Assembly (NCBI RefSeq): GCF_000006565.2
Contig: NC_031474.1
Coordinates: forward strand, 1 to 64,000
Direction: 5' to 3'
DNA: 64,000 nucleotides
Source: Toxoplasma gondii ME49
Lineage: Eukaryota; Apicomplexa; Conoidasida; Eucoccidiorida; Sarcocystidae
Each line of letters opens with the position of its first letter. Position 1 is the first letter of the stretch. The translations under genes and the position numbers were made by a program. Positions 36,296 through 49,900 of the stretch are shown piece after piece. The notes under the pieces are model-generated. The model did not search any database. It was not told where the DNA came from and was given only the letters and a program-made list of their open reading frames with translations.

Positions 36296-39200
36296 GTTGG
36301 GGGGTTGTTTATCCCATCATCGGTGTGAGCTGCCAACGACGTGGCGACCCAAAGATGAGTCTTCTTCGGCATGAGGTTCCTGAGCTTCAAAAATTCAACA
36401 CGACACTTGCAGAAGTGTTGCTCTGGTGCTGGATCACTCACGACGCTCTCAAACGATATGATCTGGGTCGGCCAGGCGAACCAATCAATTTTTGAGTATG
36501 ACTGTTTGTAATGTACTGAATACATTCAGTATTTCGTGATACAGCAGCAAGCACTTCCGTACGCAATCACGCTATTAAAAACATTGACCCAATCATCATT
36601 TGCTTGTGGCTGGTTTTGAGATGTTGCCGAGTGCGGAGATCCATCTTGTACAGTTGGCTGTCTGCCAGTCTCGACATATTGGGCCTCCGTCCATAGACAC
36701 ACCGTGTTTACGCCGTGTACATTGTTCTTGGAGAAGCGCGTTTTGGCGTTATGAGTCAGAAAAAACAGCAAAATGCAGCGCTACCTTCCCGTTTGGTACC
36801 ACCAGAAACTGCACCAGTCCGCCTGCCGCTGTCCGTTGTCAAATCTGTACCGGTTCGAAGGCCTCAGCTGAGAAACAAAAGCTGCTCTTGTTGCCAGCTA
36901 TCATCGACGCACTGCCCTGGTCTTTCATCAACCGTCTGTACTAGTCAGCGGAGCGCCACCTCTCCGGTTCACACTAACGCATTTCTCGCTTAAAACGCAA
37001 CAGAACAATAGAGGTGCAGTTTATGCGGGAGACACAGCGACCCCCGCCTGTTGTACAGCGAGCCAACCGCTCGTCCCCATGCTGGGAGATGTGTCTGGTA
37101 TCAGACAACCGGTGCATGTGGCAAATAAAAGAATACTGCAGAAATGTGCCCTACTACGACGTAACCTCTCACTAGCGCACTCTCGCTAAGCGGAGCCACA
37201 CACAGTAATTCCCTTCTGAACGAACTGTCACCTGACTGCCGTCGTCTACGTCTCTCGGTATACACGGAAAGATCGTGAAACCTTTTCCACAAGACCGCAT
37301 TCGCAGATTATGGTATAGCTGCCGAATCACAAGTGTCTTTCCTCCTCCATGTCCATCACTACAGTTTGGCTGCAGCCAGTAAGACTGGAGACACAGAGGG
37401 AAACTTACGCGTATCTGAACACGCAATCGATTCGCGACCGAACATCACGGGCACTTGAAAATTTGAGAGAAGAGATGTGGACGGAAACATCAGGTGATCG
37501 ATGCTGCGCCAGGATCACATAAATGACAAGTGTCGTCATTGCCTGAACACAGTTGTGAGCTCCCTCCAAGCATCATCACTTTTCGAAGGCAAATCGAACT
37601 ACTTCAGCGAAAAGCAGAGTAAATGCCAGCACGCAGCACTTGTTGCGCGGTGCGGGTAGTCGAAGGACAGAATCACAGCGACAAACAACGAAATAAAGGG
37701 TCGGTTGAACGGACCTGGTCCGCATCCTCCCACTTTCTATGGTCTTGGGACTTCCACACGGACGATTTTATGTCACATACTCATCAGAAAAGTCACGCAC
37801 GTACAGAAACGCGGCGTTTGCGAAAGTCTGCGATGACGTGCCTGTAGAAAGGTCGGCGCAGCCACGGTATACGGATCCGCGAAAACGTATATTTACCTGA
37901 CGCCTGGGTAGAGCGCGGCCACTCCGCTTTCTTCCTCGCGATCATGCTTGATAACTTGCGGCCTAATTCCCCCACCCGAGCGCATTCTACGCTTGGACCT
38001 GCAGCGTGCTAGACTCTAGCGGGATTCAAAGGCGGATGCAGCACGTTTGGTGTTACCATGCGTCAAGGCCATCGCTGAAAGATTCTAGAGCCATAGGGCA
38101 GCGTGAGCCCCCTACGACGCAGGTTCGCGTTGCTAGCAGGGCGTAACGCTTCAGGGGGAGATCCTTACAGATCCGCCGTTTATACAGGAGGGCTGCTCTA
38201 TAATTCAATTACAAAACCAGATGTGTGGCTACCAACAGGCAGATCCAAGTCCTCTCATTCTCCCCCCGAGCAGCGTATGAGCGTGTACCTTAGGACCGTC
38301 AGCCCATCACTGCGAGTGCTCCTTTGCATCGGTCCCCGCATACGCCAGTATCGCACTCGCGTTGCCGTTTCATATTTATCTGCCTTCTGTTCATAGGAAA
38401 CGCGATATTAGACTCGATCTGAGATACACTTCGCGTACTTGTCTACCAGCAACATAAGGCATTGAGAACCGGCCAGGTTCCCGAACTACACTCCCTCCCG
38501 CTCACAATTCCAGGTATGTATTCCGCTAGGCATGAAAGAGGGCACTGGGCGAGAACCCCTAATTTAGTAGCTGAATACACTGCAACGCAAAAATGGTGAC
38601 TCACTGTTCTCGCAACGAGCGCCTATTGATTACGAACAAATATCAGACCTTCGTGGCAGCACAGTCGATATCCCTAAGATTTCGGGTACAGCGGGACTGA
38701 TGGACTGATCTCCCGTCCGTCAGGTAGCGGGAAAGGCGAGAGGCACTGGTGTTGAAACTCAGATCGCACTTCTTGGAAACATATTATTTTCCGCCAAGCG
38801 TACAAGCACCTGAACATCCAGCTGGTCCACCGAATATTTCTTTGCTGGCTCAGATTTCCGTATAACGCTGTCTCGGTTACTAGTTTGATCGTAAGTGTGT
38901 GGCACATCCATGAAATGAGAAAATGACCACTTGCTCATCGTAGATACCCGAAGGCCTCAAGTACCGTGTGGTGCGGTCCAGCTGCTGTCAAAAGAGGCGA
39001 CGGAGAGCATTGACACTGCAGCTGGCGGAAGGCAGCGTCGCAAGTAAAAATCGCGGACATCCAATCTGGGCGAGGCAGACCTGCATTGTGGTTCTTGCTC
39101 AACATACTGCATATTCCGCTCGGGTGTTATCTGACGACGTTGTCACTTGCTGAAACGCATATAACTGCGACAGTGCAGTCAATCGGCCCACATTCACAGC

Positions 39201-40593
39201 GGCGGAGGGGTGTACTGACAAACGCTCACTCGACACTGGGACACATGAGACGGCACGATGAGTTTAGCGTTGCTCATGCTGGGGGGTCGGGGAGCAGGGA
39301 CTGAATCACATCTCATGCGCAGGAGCACCACACGTCTACTTGTTCGCAGGCGTTCATCATTTAGTAGATCGAAATTTGAAGGATACAGTTGTTCGCTGCA
39401 ATACAAATTCAAGAACCTTACTGCTGCAATAAGCTGTAAATCCGATCAGGCAGTCCATGGTGACGAAGAAGCCACGTAATGCAGACAACCGCATCGTGAG
39501 GCCACGTATGTACAGTAGAGCAGAAAGCTGTGAAACCGTCGTTTAGGTACCTAGACCTCGATTTACTCCCATCCACCATTTGAAACGTTGACAAAACGCC
39601 AGCAGGCGCACTCACTCATATCTTTTACTAACACCCAACACGTCCAACAGCGCTTCCGCCCCACACTTTTACCCAGTGGACGCTGTAGTGTGCTCGAGCG
39701 GAGCACGCATACTGCTGTATATATGTATATATTGTAGTTTTGCGCGAACCGTGGGCCAGCACGACAGCGGCATGAAATTCAAGCTCATGAATTGCAACAA
39801 TGTCTTCAGCTGGAGAGCGCCTTTTCTATGGAAGAAACTCCGTTCACTGCAAGTACCCTCAGGGAGCTCACTGAGTTGTCAGTCGGACTTACGCCAATAC
39901 CCAGCATTAGCTACAGGCAGAAAACACACAACGCAGCACTATCCAAAAAGTGGCTTTCCAGCATGAGTTTCACCATCCTGCACGCAAAGGAAAAAATCGG
40001 ATATGGGGGGAAGCTTCTGTGCTTTCCCTGTTAAACATGATCAGCAGTAACCATGTCAGGAAAAGATTTACATGGGAAAAATTCTGTACCTTGTTAGGAA
40101 ACACCCATGACGGCGCATTCTCCAGAGTTCTACTTTGCACCTCGGGTATGTGGCATCTGTCAAATGACTGTCATCATTGTGTACATGTGTTCCTGCAGAA
40201 AGTCTTCACAACCGCCACATTCGCTACCGGGGCGAGCCCATGAAATTACAAATGTTTGTGCAACAGAGTTGTGAACGCCCACTGTTTTCATCCGATTTCA
40301 TCTCATCACCAGCAAGCTCTGGAACCTGTTGACCAAGGTGACAGTTAAGGCACTAGCTAAAACTGACTACAGTACTGGGCCCCAAATCTGCCACAAGACG
40401 AAATTGTTGAGAGGGCAAGCAGTAACAGCGACTTCGCTTTGCTAATCGAGAATCGTAGACAGGAAGGGCGAACAAGGCCTGTCTGAAATGTAGACCTAGT
40501 AGAACGAACTCTGCTCGCTATAGCAACAGTGACAAGCAATGCTGTAAGTCCACTGATGAACCTACAGTCTGCCCCAGCTGCCCAACGACTCAT
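36296..40593 (-). pseudogene. Y2: signal-peptide gene or relic, homologous to Y1
   Basis: A leader exon starts at ATG 40,593 and encodes MSRWAAGADCRF followed by a hydrophobic core (GLTALLVTVAIA) and SRVRST, a plausible signal peptide. Further pieces shared with Y1: an 18-base mini-exon at 39,893-39,910 (TAG acceptor, GTAAGT donor) encoding LMLGIG; a piece with LKT..Q then, after a -1 shift, HAAVVLAHGSR near 39,740-39,810; an exon with DCLIGF ending at 39,422 before GTAAGG; acceptor GCAG at 39,083-39,081 followed by VCLAQIG; exon ends at 37,409 (GTAAGT) and 36,296 (GTAAGT). Several frameshifts relative to Y1 suggest decay, but start and donors are better preserved than in Y1. No family is recognised; the gene may be live with exons I cannot delimit. 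Confidence 0.4.
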
Positions 40594-40803
40594 CGCTGCT
40601 CAGACCGCTGACCACCAAAACGCTGCAACTGGCCGTATCACCATATCACACAAGTGCGAAAACGCATTAAACTTGCCAGTGTGATGCAGCCTCCTAGGCA
40701 ATCGCACGTATGGGCCATGCACTGGATGAAACCCCTCTGTCGCCAGCAGGCATAATATGATTTCACATCGGCAATCATTTTCTCGCTCGTGAGCTCCCCT
40801 CCT

Positions 40804-40820
40804 CACACACACACACACAC
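40804..40820. repeat. (CA)n microsatellite
   Basis: About eight CA units just before array C. Confidence 0.9.
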
Positions 40821-40959
40821 CTCCCGTTGCAGCGCTTTCACCCCACGGAAAACCGAAAAACTTCAGCAAAGCACCCGGCGACCTCACGATGCACCTCGAC
40901 CTTTGAACCAACAAATTAGCTTCCCTCGGATTCCCAACAGACCCTCCACTGTCCTCGGT

Positions 40960-43900
40960 GCACGTTCAGCTGCCTAGACGAACCACACCGACCTCAAGTG
41001 GAGCACCATTCACCCACAACGTCAGACGACCGCTTCATTCCGCCTAATGACGAACCAGAAAACACCTATCCTACCTCTCACTGCTCCCCAGTTCATGCAC
41101 TGGTTCACACATGCGATGATCGGACACAACAAGAACCGTACGATCGTCCGCTGTGCCCAGCAAAGACAGAATCGCAAGGCAGCACTTCACAAGACTGACC
41201 TGACACATTCGCCTCTCCCTCCCACCGATTCCCTCGATTACCTCCCAAATACATGACGGAAAGACGAAACCCTGACACGCGATATCCGGCGTGTCTCCAG
41301 ACAGTATGAATCGTCATCCAGCACCACTCGTTTCCCCCAGCCCCTCTCCACAACGCAGCAAACCAGTCATCCCCGAGTCGCCGCCTGACATCCGCAGCCA
41401 ACACAACCGCTCACGAAAAAGAAGGTTCTTGGTGATCGGCCCGTCTCCTCTGCTCCACCCACAGAAACACGATGGGTCACGTGGAAGCAGTGACACGACC
41501 TACCCTCCTGCAGTTCCCCAATTTAAAAAGCTCCGTCCTGCGTGGCAGCGACACCCACAGTCACTGCATACATCCTCACCAACCCCAGCACGTAGCAGGG
41601 CCCGTCGCAACGTCAAATTAATAACCGTCTACTAGCTGCGCACACAGCCTCCACTGGCGTTTCGGAACTCACTTCTGTCACCTAAACACACAGTTACACA
41701 GTGCTCTGCATCCCCATCCACGGAACCGCGGTTCAGCCTCAACAGCCACACGCATTTGTCTCAATATCGCCTCACCGCCTGAGTCGGCAGCAGCTGGGGC
41801 ATCGTCGATTCCGCCTTGTTTTGATCGGCATTCCTGGGATTATTGACCTGCTCACCGAACCTTCCCGCTGTGCCGTCGTTCACGACCCTGCCTGCAACAT
41901 TCGGACTGTTTCTTGGGTCGGCCTTCAAAATGCCCTCTCCATTCTCCGCTTGCCGACCGTCAGCTCACCCACTCTGCTCCTCGTCTTCGCCTTGCTTCCC
42001 CAACAGAACCCGCACCGTTCTCACTACCAGCTGTGTTATCCCCACGCAAATCATCGTCCTCCAATGAAGCAGTGTGCACCCAAAACACCACCCATGAGAC
42101 AACAGTTTCAGCTCCCCGAATGGCAGACCAACGACCACTTATCGTACCAATCATTGCTCCCTGTGANNNNNNNNNNNNNNNNNNNNTTTCGCTGATGACC
42201 ACCAGAAGCCACCTATCCTACCGCGTATGGCTGCCCGTATGTGCGCTAGTTCACGCACTGGACACCCGGACACAGAAGGAACCTTACTGTTGTCCGCTGC
42301 GCCCAACAGCGCCCGAAACGCACAGTTGGCCGCCACAGTGTCAACCCACACATTCGTCTCTCTTCGACGTCCATTCCGTCTCCTTCCCCAATAAAATATG
42401 GGAACTAAAAGCAACTGACACACCGTGTTCAGCATGTCGGCAGATAGTATGAATCGTCCTCCAGCACCACTCGTCTCCCCCGCCCCCCCTCCACAACGCA
42501 GCAAACCAGTCATTCCCGGATAGCCACATGACATCCACCAGCAACACAGCCCCACACGAAAGGCACTTCGTGACCGCCCCGCTTCTTCCGCCGCATCCAC
42601 CAATACACGGCCAGCCGCATGAAAGCCGCCACATGTCCCACCCTCCTCCAGTTCCAGAAAGTAAAACCTCTGCCCTCCCCAAACGATACACTAGCAATCA
42701 CTGCATACACGCTCGCCATAGCCACTACGAATCAGGGCCCTTCGCAACGTCAGATTAATGGGCATATGCTAGCCGCAGACAGTGCCTCCACTGATGTATC
42801 TGAGCTCACTTCTGTCACCTAAAAACACAATTGCACAGTTCTGTGCAACCCCATCATGGAACCGATGTTCCGCCTCAAGGGCCGCATGTAACCGCCTCAT
42901 ACACGCCGGGCCGTTCGACTCGTCAATAGCTGCCTATCGCCGAGGCACCCTTTTTGATCAGGCATTCCTGCAGCTGTGGACAAACTGGGCGATCCCTCAC
43001 ATTCTCTGCTTGTTGCTCGTGGCAAACCCCACTCTGCTCCTCGTCTTCGCCTTGCTTCCCCAACAGAACCCGCACCGTTCTCACTACCAGCTGTGTTATC
43101 CCCACGCAAATCGTCGTCCTCCAATGAAGCAGTGTGCACCCAAAACACCACCCATGAGACAACAGTTTCAGCTCCCCGAATGGCAGACCAACGACCACTT
43201 ATCGTACCACTCATTGCTCCCTGTGATGTCCACCTGTCACCACACTGGACGCCCTGACACAAAAGGAGCCTTACTGTCAGCGGCTGCGCCCAACAGCGAC
43301 AGGCTCGCAGAAACGAACGTCACAGGCTGAACCCACACATTCGTCCTCTCTCACATCATCATTCCTCCACTTTCCACCCAAACCGAATGCATTTAGATAC
43401 TACGTAGACACACTGCGTTCAGCGCGTCTCCACACCGTATGATCGTCCTCCAGTCCAATCCCTTCCTCTTCCCTCGAACAGGTAGCAAACCAATCGCCCC
43501 CTCAACAGCCACCTGACATCCACCCCCAAGGCTGTCGCACACGAAACCCACTTCGTGATCGCCCCTTCTCTCCCGCCGCATCATCCCAAACACGGTGGGC
43601 CACGTGACAACCGCAACACGACCCACTCTCCTCCACTTTCCAAATGTCAAACATCATTCCCCCCCTGCACGCCACACCAACAATCAATGCATACATCCTC
43701 ACCAACCCCAGGACGTAGCAGGGCCCGTCGCAACGTCAAATTAATAACCGTCTACTAGCTGCGCACACAGCCTCCACTGGCGTTTCGGAACTCACTTCTG
43801 TCACCTAAACACACAGTTACACAGTGCTCTGCATCCCCATCCACGGAACCGCGGTTCAGCCTCAACAGCCACACACATTTGTCTCAATATCGCCTCACCG

Positions 43901-46900
43901 CCTGAGTCGGCAGCAGCTGGGGCATCGTCGATTCCGCCTTGTTTTGATCGGCATTCCTGGGGTTTCTGACTCACTAGCCAACCATCCCTGGTTTGCCGTG
44001 AATCCCGATACTCTCCGCCACCACATTCGGACTGTTTCCTGGGTCGGCCTTCAAAACGCCCTCTCCATTCTCCGCTTGCCGACCGTCAGCTCACCCACTC
44101 TGCTCCTCGTCTTCCCCTGGATCCCCAACAGAACCCGCACCGTTCTCACTACCAGCTGTGTTATCCCCACGCAAATCATCGTCCTCCAATGAAGCAGTGT
44201 GCACCCAAAACACCACCCATGAGACAACAGTTTCAGCTCCCCGAATGGCAGACCAACGACCACTTATCGTACCACTCATTGCTCCCTGTGATGTCCACCT
44301 GTCACCACACTGGACGCCCTGACACAAAAGGAGCCTTACTGTCGGCGGCTGCGCGCAACAGCGACAGGCTCGCAGAAACGAACGTCACAGGCTGAACCCA
44401 CACATTCGTCCTCTCTCACATCATCATTCCTCCACTTTCCACCCAAACCGAATGCATTTAGATACTACGTGAACGCACTGCGTTCAGCGCGTCTCCACAT
44501 CGTACGAACGTCCTCGAGTCCAATCCCTTCCTCTTCCCTCGAACAGGTAGCAAACCAATCGACATCTCAATAGACACCTGACATCCACCCCCAAGACTGC
44601 CGCACACGAAATCCGCTTCGTGATTGCCCCTTCTCTCCCGCCGCATCATCCCAAACGTTGTGGGCCACGTGACAACCGCAACACGACCCACTCTCCTCCA
44701 CTTTCCAAATGTCAAACATCATTCCCCCCCTGCACGCCACACCAACAATCAATGCATACACGCTCACCACAGCCACCACGTATCACCGCCCTTCGTAACG
44801 TCTTATAATTGAGCATCTGCGAACCGCGGACAACGCCTCCGCTCATGGTTCAGAACTCACTTCTGTCACCTAAACACACAGTTACACAGGCTGCATCCCC
44901 ATCCACGGAACCGCGGTTCACCCTCAACAGCCACACGCATTTGTCTCAATATCGCCTCACCGCCTGAGTCGGCAGCAGCTGGGTTATCGCCGATGCCCCC
45001 TTTTGGATCCGTCATTGCTGCAGTTGTCGACCCGGACTCAGCGACCCTCCCTGGTGTGCCGCGAATCCCTATACTGTCTGCCACCACATTCGGATTCTTT
45101 CCTGGGTCGGCCTTCGGGACGCCCCTTCTAATCTGTCCTCGTCGCCGGTCACGGCAGTCACTTTGTTCCTCGTATTCGCCTTGATTGATCGACAGGAGGC
45201 CCACCGTCCTCAGTACCAGCTGAATCGTCCCGGCGCAAAACACTGGATTGTAGTGCAGCATCGTTCACTAACAACCCAGCCCACTTTAGAAAGTCAACCC
45301 ATTTCGTCCAACGGCAAAGCAACAATCACATACCCTACTACTCAAGGCTCCCCCTCAGGTGCAGCCTTCCCACATGCTGCACGCCATAACACAAAAGGAA
45401 CCTTACTGTCGGAGGCTGAACGCAGGAGAGCTACGTTCACAGAGAAGACCGTCACAGGTTTGAATCCGCACACGCGCCTCTCGCTGCCGCATCCTCCCTC
45501 CATTCCCTCTACACGACCCCGCAAATAGGAACTAAAAGCAACTGACACACCGTGTTCAGCATGTCGGCAGATAGTATGAATCGTCCTCCAGCACCACTCG
45601 TCTCCCCCGCCCCCCTCCACAACGCAGCAAACCAGTCATTCCCGGATAGCCACCTGACATCCACCAGCAACACAGCCCCACACGAAAGGCACTTCGTGAC
45701 CGCCCCGCTTCTTCCGCCGCATCCACCAATACACGGCCAGCCGCATGAAAGCCGCCACATGTCCCACCCTCCTCCAGTTCCAGAAAGTAAAACCTCTGCC
45801 CTCCCTGAAAGATACACTAGCAATCACTGCATACACGCTCGCCATAGCCACTACGAATCAGGGCCCTTCGCAACGTCAGATTAATGGGCATATGCTAGCC
45901 GCAGACAGTGCCTCCACTGATGTATCTGAGCTCACTTCTGTCACCTAAAAACACAATTGCACAGTTCTGTGCAACCCCATCATGGAACCGATGTTCCGCC
46001 TCAAGGGCCGCATGTAACCGCCTCATACACGCCGGGCCGTTCGACTCGTCAATAGCTGCCTATCGCCGAGGCCCCCTTTTTGATCAGGCATTCCTGCAGC
46101 TGTGGACCAACTGGGCGATCCCTCGCATTCTCTGCTTGTTGTCCGTCAGTACACCCACTCTGTTCCTTGTCTTTCCATTGATTGCTCAACAGAACCCGAA
46201 CCGTTCTCAGTGCCAGACCTGTTGTCCCGACGCAAGTCACAGGCCTCCAGTGGAGCATCATTCACCCACAACTGAGCCCACGTTAGACGACCAGATTCAG
46301 CCCAGTCAGCTGCAAACCAGAACCCAGGAGTCTGGCCCCTTATTGCTCTGCAGTATGTGCAGTAGTCCACACCCTGGATGCCTGGACAGAACATGAGTCT
46401 TACTGTCGTCCGCTGCGCCCAACAGTAACACCGTCGCAGCGAGCAGCGTCACAGAATTCATCCCAGACACTCGCCTTTCTCTAGCATCCTCCCTTCCATT
46501 CCCCGCACGAAACCACAGCAATTAGGCGCCACTCGCACAGACGGTGTGCGGCGTGTCTCAGGAAAGTATGAATCGTCCTTCAGTACCACTCAGTCCCCCT
46601 CCCTCCACAACCCAGCAAACTGAACACCAACATAATCGCCGCCTGGCGTCCACAGCCACCACAGCCGCACACGCAAGCCACGTCGTGATCGCCCCTTCTC
46701 TCCCGCCGCATCATCCCAAACACGGTGGGCCACGTGACAACCGCAACACGACCCACTCTCCTCCACTTTCCAAATGTCAAACATCATTCCCCCCCTGCAC
46801 GCCACACCAACAATCAATGCATACACGCTCACCCCAGCCACCACATATCACCGCCCTTCGTCACATCAGATGACTGGGCATCTGCTAACCGCGGACAACG

Positions 46901-49900
46901 CCTCCGCTCATGGTTCAGAACTCACTTCTGTCACCTAAACACACAGTTACACAGTGCGCTGCATCCCCATCCACGGAACCGCGGTTCACCCTCAACAGCC
47001 ACACGCATTTGTCTCAATATCGCCTCACCGCCTGAGTCGGCAGCAGCTGGGTTATCGCCGATGCCCCCTTTTGGATCCGTCATTGCTGCAGTTGTCGACC
47101 CGGACTCAGCGACCCTCCCTGGTGTGCCGTGAATCCCGATACTGTCTGCCACCACATTCGGATTCTTTCCTGGGTCGGCCTTCGGGACGCCCCTTCTAAT
47201 CTTTCCTCGTCGCCGGTCACGGCAGTCACTTTGTTCCTCGTATTCGCCTTGCTTGATCGACAGGAGGCCCACCGTCCTCAGTACCAACTGAATCGTCCCG
47301 GCGCAAAACACTGGACTGTAGTGCAGCATCGTTCACTAACAACCCAGCCCACTTCAGAAAGTCAACTCATTTCGCTGAATGACACACCAGAAGCCACCTA
47401 TCCTACCGCGTATGGCTGCCCAGTACGTGCGCTAGTTCACGCACTGGACACCCGGACACAGAAGGAACCTTACTGTTGTCCGCTGCGCCCAACAGCGACC
47501 GAAACGCACAGTCGGCCGCCACAGTGTCAACCCACACATTCGTCTCTCTTCGACGTCCATTCCGTCTCCTTCCCCAATAAAATATGGGAACTAAAAGCAA
47601 CTGACACACCGTGTTCAGCATGTCGGCAGATAGTATGAATCGTCCTCCAGCACCACTCGTCTCCCCCGCCCCCCTCCACAACGCAGCAAACCAGTCATTC
47701 CCGGATAGCCACCTGACATCCACCAGCAACACAGCCCCACACGAAAGGCACTTCGTGACCGCCCCGCTTCTTCCGCCGCATCCACCAATACACGGCCAGC
47801 CGCATGAAAGCCGCCACATGTCCCACCCTCCTCCAGTTCCAGAAAGTAAAACCTCTGCCCTCCCTGAAAGATACACTAGCAATCACTGCATACACGCTCG
47901 CCATAGCCACTACGAATCAGGGCCCTTCGCAACGTCAGATTAATGGGCATATGCTAGCCGCAGACAGTGCCTCCACTGATGTATCTGAGCTCACTTCTGT
48001 CACCTAAAAACACAATTGCACAGTTCTGTGCAACCCCATCATGGAACCGATGTTCCGCCTCAAGGGCCGCATGTAACCTCCTCATACTCGCCGGGCCGTT
48101 CGACTCGTCAATAGCTGCCTATCGCCGAGGCCCCCTTTTTGATCAGGCATTCCTGCAGCTGTGGACCAACTGGGCGATCCCTCGCATTCTCTGCTTGTTG
48201 TCCGTCAGTACACCCACTCTGTTCCTTGTCTTTCCATTGATTGCTCAACAGAACCCGAACCGTTCTCAGTGCCAGACCTATTGTCCCGACGCAAGTCACA
48301 GGCCTCCAGTGGAGCATCATTCACCCACAACTCAGCCCACGTCAGAACAGCACTCCACCTCGTTGAACGACAGTCCATCAACAACCTATCCCACCAATCA
48401 TTGCTGCCCGTCATGTGCAGTTGTCCACACACTGGATGCCCTGACACAAAATGAACCTCACTGTCGTCCTCTGCGCATAACCGTGACACGCTCAGAGAGG
48501 AGCGTGGCAGTCCTAAGTCCACACATTCGTCTTTCCCCGATATCGATTCCGTCAGTTCCTCTCACAATATGTAGAACATAGAAGAATCTCGGACACACGG
48601 TGTGCGGCGTGTCTCAGGAAAGTATGAATCGTCCTTCAGTACCACTCGTCCCCCCTCCCATCACAACGCAGCAAACCCAATCACACCCTGAATAGCCAGC
48701 TGGCGTCCACAGCCAACACAGCCGCACACGAAAGCCACTTGGTGATCAGTCTGTCTCCTCTCTCGCATCAACCAAAACATGGTGGGCCGCATGAAAAGCC
48801 GCAACACGGCCCATTTTCCTCCAGCCCCCAAATGTAAAACCTCCGTCCCCCATGAAAGCGACTCCCACAGTCACTGCATACATGCTCCCCAAAGCCAGCC
48901 CGCAGCAGGGACCTTCGCGACGTTAGATTATTGCGTATATTCTGACCGTTAACGATGCTCTTAAAAAAATTGAACTCACTCCTGACACCTAAACACACAC
49001 ATCCACAGCGCGCTGCAACCCCATTACGGAAGTGCTGTTCCATCTCAAAGGTCAGACGCACAACGTAATAATCGCCCCGACGACTAGTGTCGCCAGCTGG
49101 CGACTCCCCCCCGATGCCCCCTGTTGGATCGGGCATTCCTGCAGTTGTCGACCTACACACCGACCCTCCCCGCTGTGCCGTCGTTCACGACCCTGCCTGC
49201 AACATTCGGACTGTTTCCTGGGTCGGCCTTCAAAACGCCCTCTCCATTCTCCGCTTGCCGCCCGTCAGCACCCCCACTCTGCTTCTCGTCTTCGCCTTGC
49301 CTCCCCAACAGAACCCGCACCGTTCTCACTACCAGCTGTGTTATCCCCACGCAAATCATCGTCCTCCAATGAAGCAGTGTGCACCCAAAACACCACCCAT
49401 GAGACAACAGTTTCAGCTCCCCGAATGGCAGACCAACGACCACTTATCGTACCACTCATTGCTCCCTGTGATGTCCACCTGTCACCACACTGGACGCCCT
49501 GACACAAAAGGAGCCTTACTGTCAGCGGCTGCGCCCAACAGCGACAGGCTCGCAGAAACGAACGTCACAGGCTGAACCCACACATTCGTCCTCTCTCACA
49601 TCATCATTCCTCCACTTTCCACCCAAACCGAATGCATTTAGATACTACGTAGACACACTCCGTTCAACGCGTCTCCACACCGTATGATCGTCCTCCAGTC
49701 CAACCCCTTCCTCTTCCCTCGAACAGGTAGCAACCCAATCGCCCCCTCAACAGCCACCTGACATCCACCCCCAAGACTGTCGCACACGAAACCCACTTCG
49801 TGATCGCCCCTTCTCTCCCACCGCATCATCCCAAACACGGTGGGCCACGTGACAACCGCAACACGACCCACTCTCCTCCACTTTCCAAATGTCAAACATC

